In this document: positions 1-12,000 of the stretch, piece by piece
Position numbering within the stretch: position 1 is the stretch's first letter
How the letters are laid out: each line of letters starts with the position of its first letter
Source: a virus
DNA: 26,689 nt
IMG/VR virus record: IMGVR_UViG_3300025151_000247
Coordinates: 1-26,689 of that record
Strand: one strand, 5' to 3'
The notes under the pieces: generated by a model
The model's input: only the letters and a program-made list of their open reading frames with translations
Databases searched by the model: none
What the model was told of the DNA's origin: nothing
Position numbers and translations under genes: made by a program

Positions 1-3000
1 GACTCAACCACCCGACAAATCAGCGTCAACCCCCTCAATAACCTCTCTTCCTCGCTCACAACATGGGGAACCTACGGCTTCCCTGCTACGGGGCGCATTT
101 ATTTGCCGAACGGAGCAAGCGCAGAATACGCCAGCAGAACAGGGGTGTTGTTTCAATTTGCAAGCGGCACAGCACACACGGGGAGTGGAAAGTTCAAACT
201 TGCTAATGGAAGAGAAACAAACTCGTTTGCAAATTGGGTCACGCAGACAGGTGTGACATTCGGCACAACTCTTCTGCTTGACCCGTTATTCAGTTCTGCA
301 TCTATTTGCGCTGACGGAACAACCGTCAATGACCGATTGTTTCAGTCCATCGGCTCAGTCCAGCACGACTATCAGTTGGGGACACAATACGCCAGCACAC
401 GCGCGCTTGTTGAAATCCCATTGTTCCCTCAACAATTTTTTGAAGACCGAGACGCGGGAGTATTCCCAGGTCCCGATAATAGCATGAAGTTGCACCTTGA
501 CGCAACCATGACTGCTCACACATGGAATCCTTCTCCTGTCGGTCGTCGCGCCCCCAACTATCCCGCTAACGACTACGAAGCGTATGGTCAGTATCAATAT
601 CGCCTCGTCAATGACTTACCCATACGCACAACTGTGAGCCGATACGAGCGAAGAGGAAGTAGCACAACTTTGTATATCCAAGACGGTCGTGAGCGCGTCC
701 CAAAGTCTTCGTTTGACGCCGCTGGTCCTGTTCGCGGGGTTAGCACAGGGAGGACACGACGAGTTATTTTGGGCAACGGTGAGTGGGCGTATTACGAAAA
801 AGGCGCTACAAACATCACACTCAGCCATGCGGCAGGTCATTCAAGCGAAGACTTCTTTTCATCGTTGGGAGTTGGCTCTCAAATCATCGTTGGCGCGGTC
901 GCAAACGGCAACAACTTCCCAATGACAGGTGACGACAATTATTCATCATCTGCTCAAGAATACCGACGACCGTTTTACTACGACCGAGGAAGCGTGATGA
1001 CGCAAGGAGGCAACCTTGACTACGGGCTACGGCAATATGTCAGCGCAGTTGAGTTTAAGGCTGGCCCTCTCGCAAATCCTCACCTTGCCCGTATTGAAAC
1101 GCGCGGAGCAAAACTCACTTTGATTGCAATTAAATCGGGACAGACCTTCTATTTTGAAGGCAACTTACCCAAAGGCCATTTGCCCACCAACTATGCGTTC
1201 GCCGCAATCAATGAAGCCACAGGTCGCAAGTATCAAATCACCTACAACTCATCAACCGCAGAAAATGAATTGACAACTGCGGCACACCCTGTTCTTGATA
1301 GCACCGCACCAAACCTTGCCGCAGACGATGTTATCACCGTTATCGGCATTTACGCGACCAATGCAACAACACTTCCTCTTAAGCAAGAAGACGGCATTGC
1401 TAACTCAACATGGAACAATCCGTATTGTGGTGGTGGTTTGCGCTATGGTGATACGGTTTGGATGAACATGCACTACACCAACCCGCACGCAATTGAGGGT
1501 ATGTTTTGTAAGTCGCGAGGTGTTCTTAACGAATACGAGGTGTGGAGTGGTTTCAATGGCGGCAAGGGCGCGTTGGGAGTGGAAGCGCGCGACTCTCTCC
1601 CTCTTGAGAACTTCCTTGTTGGCGATACTTGCATTGAGACTGCTCGCAACTTTGTTCAACATGTGAACAAAACCATTGAACTCAATTGGACTGAACTCGG
1701 TCACAGCACATCCGCACCCGTTGTTGCATACCTTGACCCTTACCTCAGCACCGAGCAACATGCTCGCGTTTTGCTTTACGATGTTGAACATGACCGCGAG
1801 TTTATCTCGTTTCATGATTTGCACATGCAAGTTCAAACGAGTGCGACAACACCGACGATTGAAGGTCTTGATGTAGCGGCTGGCTTCAAAACGCAACGCA
1901 AAGACAAAGCCACGACATCAACCACCAATGCTCAAACCATCAACAGCACAGCATACAATCTCATCAAAGACGAAGGCAAGTCGCAATTTGTTGAAGGTGC
2001 GTATGCACACAAATCATGGTGGCTGATGGACAATGCGTATTTGGCGGTCGCGGCTGGAACTCATTATGTTCGTAAAACGCGCAACACAGAACACACGATT
2101 GCTTTCGGAAATGAATCGGTTGAATACGGTCAAGGGCGACTTGCACAGTCAACTCTTGATATTGACGCGGCGGCAACCCGACATGCTGAAACGGCAGACC
2201 ACGATGTGTCCGAAGCCATTGTTGACGACACGGCAGGGCATTACGAGTTTAGCGCTACATTCTTTGACTCGCCCGAAGGAACGCGTGTTGTTTCAGCCTT
2301 CTTATGCTTGAAGGGTAAGCGAACTGTTGCTAACACATTAACTGATACGCGCTTGAAAGAACTTCCTCATTGGACTGAGATGGACTTTGTTCGTCGCCTT
2401 ACAATTGACATGGGTGAAGTTGGATTGCGCGAAGGTGTCACGGACATTGAAGCGGCGGCTCGCGAAGTTGTCCGTCTTATCAACCAAGGAGGTGCGCTTA
2501 ACGGTCGTAGCAGTCAACGCCGCCCATCCGACCAATACGCAGGCGAAGGAGAACGCTTTGACATCAATCGTCGTTCTGTATCGGTTGCAGGTAGCGACAC
2601 CAACGAGCCAACCGATGCTACCGCTATTCACCATCATGCAGACTTTGCGGTCACAGGGTCAACTCACGACCCTGCTCCATTTTGGAACACGACAAGCGCG
2701 TTTACATCATTTGACCGTGGTTCACACATGGGCTACTTGCGCGCCCACATTGGTCGCGTAGTTGAGGATGCAAACGGCAATGAAGGGTATAGCATCGTCA
2801 TTCACTCAACTGTCCCTGGCGCGACGGGACGCAACTTCTGCGCGTGGATGGATAATAGCAAATCACAGGTTGAATACAAACCGCAATTCCTTATTGGACA
2901 CGGCGGTCGCTTCCGCAATTTCTTTTGTTCACCTCCCGAAATTGCAGGCGAAAACATGCATCCAGCACCCATGCCGATTGACAAAAACGGCAAACCATTT

Positions 3001-6000
3001 GCACCAATTACAACCTTGCGCGAATATGTGGCGTTAGACGAAGCGGCTGATGAGTTCATCACCAACCTTCACCTCGGATACGAAGCCAACTACAACACAA
3101 CGGCGGACGGTCAAGAAAGCCCCAACACAGGCGCTTCAACGGGACGCGGTTCTAACAGCGGCGCAATGGAGTCATTTGAGAATGGAGGTCAAAAGTTCAC
3201 TATCCGAGAAGGATTGCAGATGGGGACGCGCGCAAGGTCAAGAGTCAACTTTGGCGGTATTGTCGCGGCAGGCGTCCCAGGATTTGCACCCGACGCGGGG
3301 CTTTGGGGTTTTGGCGAAGACGGAAAGTCCAGCGGTCGTTTTGTCAAAATCTACGGCGAGTATTTACCTACTGACTCAAACTACTATTCTGCGTATCCTA
3401 CCTACGCACCCGCTGATGAAATAAACGACACGATAACAGGAACGCAATCACTTTACGGATTAAAAATGGTTGACCACCGAGGAAAGTCACATATCATTCG
3501 CTACATTTACCGTCGCGCAGGTGACACATTTTCTCACAAAAACTCGGTAATGCCTACAACAATTGACGAAGAGACACTCATTCATTTCAATGACCGCGAT
3601 ATTGCGCAAGGTGGGTTTACAATTGGCGCTAATATGTGGGGTCAAGGGGGAGACGGAACACCTTTCTTTTACACAGGAACCACAGACAAAGCGTGGCGCG
3701 GCAACAAATGGCGCGGCGTTTACACACCCAACGCAGGCTATGCCGTCAGCGTTGATGCATCAATGGCGAACAACACACTCGGCATTCACGATGCGAGCGG
3801 CTACGGGTATTATGCTAACGGGATATGGCATCATTTGCCCGATGTTGACGATGTGTTGGGATGGATGGGGTTCCCCGATAGCGGCTTGGTGTGGTTGGCT
3901 ATTCCTTCATCTGCGTCGCAATACGACAAAGTTGGCCTTGTTTTCTCCTACACATCGCGAACGCACAATGGTCGCGCAGGTCCACATACCTTCTTTGGGC
4001 TTGAAGGGGAAGGCGCTGATGACATCATTAACCAATGGTTTAACGCCGCGGCAAAGCGTGGACCAACGGCTTACAACAACAACAACACGCCTGTTATTAT
4101 CAGCCCTCACCTTAACCAAACAACCATCGTGACTGACGAATTGATTGCCGCGGCAACGGCTTATGCTTTCACAATTGACCCGAACGAAGAAGACCAATTC
4201 TTTGACTGTTCACATTTGCGCGCACCCGATGGGCGCACTTACGGTGAAATCATGGGTGAAAATGCACAGACTGCAATTAAAATCACAACCTTCAACCCGA
4301 ACAAACAGGTGATACCTCTTCGTTCAATGTTCAGCGTTTCATTGTCAAAGGATTGGGGTATCAACGCAAGTAGCAAAGAAAGTGCAAACCAAGCCGCTAC
4401 ACATGGTTCGGGAGGTCAATTTGGTGGCGTTCAATCCACCCAAGACCTCAACGCTTTGATGCTTGATTGCGGCTATCTCCCAAGCACGCTGTTGACAATA
4501 ACAACGCGCTACCGAGGCTACAACGCTAACACGGCTACACCTATTCTCGTTGACCAAACCAACAATGCAGTTCCGACAGATGACTGGCGAAAACATTTGC
4601 GCGGTGACAAGTTTACGCGATTTGAGGGCGACCACATTACCCCTGCTCTTGAGGCTCACACTTTCCAATTGGATGCTCAGTCGGGCAGTCTTTCTTTACC
4701 TACTGCAACTGACCAAGACACCTATCAAATTGAGTTGCGCGAGCCTCACAACTTTGCGGTGCTTGGTCGTCAATATGCATGGCAGTTGCAACATGTTGAC
4801 ACCAGCGGCAACAACCTTAACCGTCAAGCAACCAATGAGTTTGGTGGGGCTATTGACGGTTCATGGTCGCCGTTTAAACGCATGGATTTGAATGATGAAT
4901 CCTACATCTATTGCGCCGCATTCAGCCCTGTTGAGCAAGGTGGTGGAGAAGCCATCGTTGTTGCAAACCAACTGATAGGCTGGCATCATGACGAAACAAA
5001 AGGCGATTTCCAAACATTGCTCAGTAGCGCTGGAATAATCATGCAACGATTCAAGTCGGTCAACGACATTCAAGGTATGCGTTTGCGCGCAAATCGCCGA
5101 GGCAATCCGTTGCTTTACTTCCGAGGTGCGCATGATAGCGTTGACCATCATGTGCCGCTTTACTTTGGAGGCGGGTTTAGCGGTGTTGTTATGGACATTA
5201 ACGACGGGTCGCGGACAGATTATTCCACACACAACAAACACCCCTACGCCAACGGCCCGACAGGTAGCGCGGGATTGCAAGACATTGGTGAAAAAATGGG
5301 TGCATACGCGCTTCTTGACACAGCGGCTATGTTCGCCATGTTCCCTGCAACGGCGTTAGCAAATCAACATCGTGGTGAGGCTTCGCCACCGTTTGCAAAT
5401 GTTGATTCAGTTCTCAATCCCGATGTTGACGGCAACACGGACACGCACAACATTCCCAACACCACCTACACCAATATCAAAATCGCTCAACCAATGCCTG
5501 TTATTCTTCGTTTTGCTCATCCTTACGCGCGCTACAACGATAGTGAAAATAGCGTAGCCTACATAATTTTTGGACCTGGGCAAGCGGTTCCCAAACATTG
5601 GAGCGGAGAAAGCGCGACCTTGACAACATCAGTTGAGCCTTCTGCAAAATGGACAGCGGCGTGGAAAAAATACTGCTCGCTTGATGGTGCAATGGCGACA
5701 ACCTTCAATCAAGGCGTGGAGTCGGGATACTTTCTTCCTAACGAATTAAGCAATGGAACGCTCAATAGCGCAAGCAATCAGTTCTTACCTCCAACCGATG
5801 CATACGGTGCGAACAATGTGTTCCCATACGAGACATTCCGACATTGGGAACCGTCGTATGGTTCACCCAATAGCGCATTCAATCAAACCCTATCAACGCA
5901 GGGTCGTTATGTCAGCAGTCATTTCCGCACTCCAAGTAGCGCGTCTTCAAGTGCGGCAAATGAATACGGCCACCCGTTCTCCTATTACAATGCAAGCGCG

Positions 6001-9000
6001 CGCTTTGCAACCGCTATCAGCAACTTCACCATTAGCAAAATTGTGTTCCACCTTGACGGAGGCTACACCGCTGGTGGTTCATGGTTTGACGATAGCGTGC
6101 GCAAAAATCCACCACACCCTGTCACGGCAACGCTGGTTGACTCAGCAAACGCGGCGGTGCAATACATTGACCGCATCGGCCTTAACGCCACCATGTTCCG
6201 AGTTGGCTCTCAAGTGCTGACCAACTACGACCATGACTTGAGCGATAGTGTCCCCGACGATGTGTTCCTCGTTGATGCAACGCGCTGTCAAAACAGCGAA
6301 GAGTTAGGTGCAATTGTCGCCGCGGCCATCAACACATTTCCAGGTCGCGCAAATCTCAAAGCCCTCGGAGGCTCTTTCTTGCCTTCATTCCAAGACGCGC
6401 AACGGCAAGACCGCTACGGTTGGATTGATGTTGGTAGTCTCGGCACTTACACCGACCACGGTAGCGGCGGTCATGTTTCCGTAGGAACGGCTCTTCCTAT
6501 GACCTTGCCCGAAAACGGATGGATACGCGTTAGCAACGGCACAAAATCCTACTACGGCTACTACTCTCACTACGATGTTGCGCAAGGAACATTTATTCTT
6601 GGAGCAAACACGCGTAGCGGATATAATCGTTTAGAAGAGCCAAGTCGTAGCGGCACAGGAGATGTGTCCAGCGTTGAAGGAACAGGCCACAAAGTCTTCG
6701 TTTGGTCAAAAGCAGGTTGTTTGCGATGGGACAATGGATTCCAAAACGCAACTGATGGAACACGCGCCACAGGAACAACTTCTTCGGGTCAAATGTCCAA
6801 CTCACCCTTTGACCATTATGCGACAACGCAAGTGCATTTCAACGGCGTGACAGACGCTATTGATAGAACGCGCGCCGTTGGCGCTATTGGCTGGCATGGT
6901 GAGCGGTATTCTTACCTCAACAGTCTCAACATCAGCAACAAAGTAGCGGCTGGTCTTGGTGCATGGCATCCAATGCTTGGTTTCAATCCGTATGGTTCGG
7001 GCATGGCGTGTCATCAACCCAAGTCAATTGAGTGGGTGCTTGCGGTAAATGGCTCAAGCGACTCTTCCGACTTTACATGGTCGCCTAAGAACAATGTAAA
7101 CGAATCAACAGGGCTACACCAACGGCACTTCGTGGTTGTTTCCTACGAAGGCGACCTGCCCATCATTGCTAAAGCCTCGCGCAACGGTCAACAGGCGTGT
7201 GGCGATATGCTCCAACTCAAGTGGGGAGGCACGCAGGGAGGGACGGTCACGGCTTATCACAACGAGCGTTTCAACAATGACCGCTACTCTGCTGAGTCAA
7301 ATGCTGGTCCGCATGTTGAAGCATTGTTTGACACGACCATAACGCGACCAACAGATTCTTCGCCGCTTTGGACAACCGCGGCGGCAACTGCCGTTCAACT
7401 TACACAGGCCGAAACCTGTTTGTTCCCTACGGGCGATTTGTTCTTTGACAAGCAAGAAAATCCAAACAACGCTCATTATCCAAGCGACGCTTTGTTTGAT
7501 TCCGAAACTGCAAAGGTGGAGATGACAGGATACGAAAATTATCAAACAGAACACCGCGATACCATTTACTCGTTTTGGAAAGACCGTAGTGCGGCTCGCA
7601 ACTTCTTCGTTGAACATGTCGTGTGGAAGCGCATGAGTGGAGGCAATCTTACACTACCTGCTCAAAATGCCCGTGGTCTTGGAAGCGTGCCGTGGCAGGT
7701 GCATAAGGTTGGCTCGGACTATGTGAAGTTCGGTGAAACAATTTACGGCAATGTCCGCTTTTCGTTTGAGTCAACTAACGCCGCTATGTTCCCAATCATT
7801 CAAGCGCAAGAGTTGGCTCACCCTGCTCTTGCTGAACAACATCCATACGAAGTGCGCAACGCTCTCAGCATCCCAAACGAAGAGATGCAGTTCATTAGCG
7901 CTACGGTGGTTGACGATACGGGGCAACAACATGTGCTTGAGGGCGGCTCTCCGCTTGGTGTAATTATTCGCGACTACGAGTTGGTGCATGACCGCGAAAA
8001 CGAGGGACTTGCACCTGCTCTTGCTGGTTCGGGTGTGTCGCCGAACTTGAAAATACGCTTGCCGAACCACGACGAAATCCCTGGCAACATCCTTGTGCGC
8101 GCGGGTTTTGACCGCCTTCAAGCCTATCAGCACGAAACAATGGGAAGCGGAGGTATGCATCATCCAAACCAACCTCCAAAGAGTCTTCAAGCAACATTTG
8201 AATCCGACGCTTCTCGTCCGAAGACCGCACCCCGTTGGGAACAAGAAGGATACGAACACATCAATCAAAACCCTAACAACTTCCCCGATAGCAACAACGC
8301 GTTGCAATCAACCAACATTCTTGAGACTGCATACGAACCACACGACCGCGCTCTGTATTTCCATGTCACCAAAATGGGCTACACCTACACCGAGCGCGAA
8401 CCATTGAGCATCGTCAACAACGCTATGACGCTCAACCGTCTTACAATTGACACGACAGGAACCAACACCATCACCGCAAAAGAAACCATCACGGCTGACA
8501 TTTGGAAGCAAGACCCGACACCCGACGGGCGCTACTTCCTTTCAGTCAACGGCACAATTGCATCATTTACGAATGTTAGCGGCAAGCAATTTACAGGCGT
8601 CGTCTTCGCACCCGACTTTACCGCTTCCGAGAATGATAGCATCAAGCCGTCGTTCTATGTCCCTGCTGGCTCAACACGCCACTTTGCCGCTCGTCGTCTT
8701 CGCGACCATGCTGAGGTGAGCGGCAACAGTCCCGACAAAGCACACACCGCTTGGACAACGGTTGCCGATACCGTCAGCCCTGCCGCCGTTGTTCGCGCGG
8801 CAAACAAACTTACACCAATGCCGTTGCCTCGTATGGGCCATCATTATGTCGCGCCAACAATGGCGATGATGCCAGGTCACCTCGCGCACCCGTTGTATCA
8901 AAAGTTGAATGCCGAGGCTCGCGCGTGTTTTGGTGCAACAGATGTGGATTCAAGCAAAGCAATTCACAACCCTCTTCTTTGGTTTTCGGGAACGACTGCG

Positions 9001-12000
9001 CCTCATCCACCGAGCGATATTCACGGTGATGGTTTTACGCTATTGACCGAAACCAAGTTGCGCTTTGATGGCTACGGTATTGCGGACGATAGTGCGGCGT
9101 GCAACAAAGCAGGTGGTCATCGTATCCAACTTGAAAGCGGCACGAACTACAACACATCATGGAACTTCCCCGACCCTGCTGAGGTGGGCGCATATCAAAT
9201 TGTGATTCAACCCAACCTGTTTAGCAAGCAGTTCATGGGCAACAACGAGAACACCGCATACGCCTCAACCGATGCACCCGAAGACCCAAGCGGCACGAAC
9301 ACTACGAAGCGCACGCTGACTGACCAATTGGTGGCTACGGTTGTTGCGCTTCAATGGAACAACACGCAATTTGACCTCATCCTTTCCGAAGCAACAATGG
9401 CTGATACGCGCGGATGTGAAATCTTTGTCAATGAGTTGATTCTTGACCATGACGCTTCAACGCGTGAACAATTCGCCAACACGCCTGTTCTTGGACTCGC
9501 CAACCCGTTCGGTGTCAACGCCACCTCATCGGGTGCATTTACCCGTCGTAGCCTCCCCTATCATCCAAACATGTTCCACCGCGCAACACCAGCGCATACG
9601 GTCACCGTTCCGTGGTGGAGCGTTGCTCTTTCATCATCAACGATATTCGGAACCAACAAATGGAAGCGCATTGACCATTATCAGCCCGACGATTACTACC
9701 ACTTCTGTCGGTCAACGCTTGGTGGCGTAGGCACGCAGACGACAATGCTTGGTTATCCTTCTCACTACCTTGATGTTTACACCGAATACCTTGCATCGTT
9801 CACTCCTACGACAATTGTTGAAAGCGCTAATCAAGGTGCGAGCAAGTTGTATGTGCGCAACAATTCTTTGTTCCCACTCGTCGGAAGCGACTACTACAAT
9901 CACCACTTGGTGATTATTGATTCAAACGGTATCACGCAAACGGCAACTTACACCGACCGTGGCTACATTAGCGCTACGGGAGCAACGGGTCCTGTCGTGT
10001 TTAACGGAGTGACTGCCGTTACGAGTGGCTTTTGGACTGCGGCAGTTCAAGGTGCTGAGTTGCGTTTGTCGGAACCTGCAAAACAAAATCAATTTGGAGC
10101 AAACGAGATTTACACCAACTCCAAGTCAAGTGTTGCTACACGCAACTTACCTCAGTTGTTGTCGGGGACGCGCGACACTAACAGCCTACACTTGCCCGAC
10201 GCATACCTGTGCCTATGGCACTACAACCTCGGTCGCCCGATGACTTGGTTTTCGGATAGCCGAACGAACAAAGTTGATGCGGCAGTTGACAAGAAAGCCT
10301 ACAACCACGCACCCGAACACTACGAAATGGTTCACTATCATGAGTTCACCTACGCTATGAGCGACGGTCCATTCAAGTTCCGAATGAAGGCTTGGGAGGG
10401 GCCAGGTGATGGCTTGACTGACTCATATCCCGACACCAGCAACTATCCTCACCAAGCAGGCGCAGACGGTAAGTCGCGCAAATATCAACTTGGTGCATTT
10501 TGGTCGGGGGGTCATCGCTTTGGTGCGCAAATGAGTTCACTCAGTCTTTACGGGACTGCAATGGTCGGATGGCGCAACAAATGGGATGACGCTAACATCA
10601 AGCAAGTGAGTGATGCGAAGGGACTGACTGTGACCAACGCGAATGTTGAGACGATGACTGACACCATCTCAACCAAGTCAACCAATCGCAATGCTGGATG
10701 GGGCTACCGCGTTTCAGTTCGTCAGCCCTACAACCGCCCACGGTGGGCTATCAAAGCCAATCAAGCGTTGCGCGACCCCTACGCCGCTTATCACTACCAA
10801 GCAGAAGGGCAGTTCGTTAGCAATGAAGGAACCACCATGACAACCACCACTCAATCTGCGGGGACGACGACGACTCCTACATCAACCGTCAACCCCTCCT
10901 ATGTCGGTATTCTTGAACGACAGACCAACGCATCAGCGCTTGTGGGTAGCGACCTTAAAGGACAACAGGTGCAATATAGCGACGGTCGCCGAATGACGAA
11001 AGGTTTCGGTTGCGCGGTTCGCAACATTCGCAATCCTTCAACCGCGCTTCGGCGATTCCATGCTGACATGCCTGCGGGTTTGAAAGCGGGGACTGATGTT
11101 GTTGACCAGCGTGTAAACCTCGCTCTTGCTCAAGCCCACTACATGATTGATTGGTGGGGCAACACGACAGGCGAAGAGGTGCGACGCTTCCCTGTTCGCG
11201 GTTTCGGCATTCGCCCGTCATGGGATGCAGAGGATGCTTACCGCGCAACCGACCGAACAAAGGTTGCTGAAACAATGTTTACTGATTCAGCGGTGCGCAC
11301 ATCAGTTGCCGCCGAGCGCTTCTTTGACCCTGCTACGGCAAAGCGTGTTGGTGACCGTGGGGATGGGCGCGGTGTGCGTTATCCGACTTACTTCAACGAA
11401 GACATCATCCAAGATGTGTCCGAGGATATGCGACCGTTTGGTTTAGTATTGTCGCACCACACCAGCGAGCCAGCGTTCACCAATGGTTTGATTCGCCCTT
11501 CAAATGTTCAATTGGAAAATCACGAAGCGCCACACGGAATTAGCGCGCGTTTGGAGTTGGCGGGTGATGACGGCTTGCTTAAGCGCGAAGCAAACATTGG
11601 AAGCAATGTTGAGAAATCAAACTTCACTTTCATGCAAGAACCAATTGCAAAATCAAAACCTCGTATTGGTTTGGACGCAATGACGGTTGGTGAAAACGAC
11701 GGGGAGATGAGTCCAAACTACGGCATCGCAAGCACAGAAGCGCATAGCCTCCACACCGACCGACAGGTTGGACAACGCTTCATTCTTGCAGGTGGCGTCA
11801 GCACATCCAATCGCGCAGTTGACAACCTCAACTTACACACGCTCAACCTCTCGTCGGCGAAACAGGTGTTGAAGTTCGGAACAACACACGGCATACCCGT
11901 CATGGGCGGGACTTACATTTTGGAAGTGTCATCGGACGGTGAACCTATCAACGATTATTTGTGGGGCGCGGCGAGCGGTCCAACAACGAATCCATATCAA

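Noticed and set aside
1405-8307. Several ORFs of 90-190 aa in other frames of the giant gene
   Set aside because: They sit inside one continuous 12.5-kb frame, lack matching ribosome sites and read as low-quality protein.
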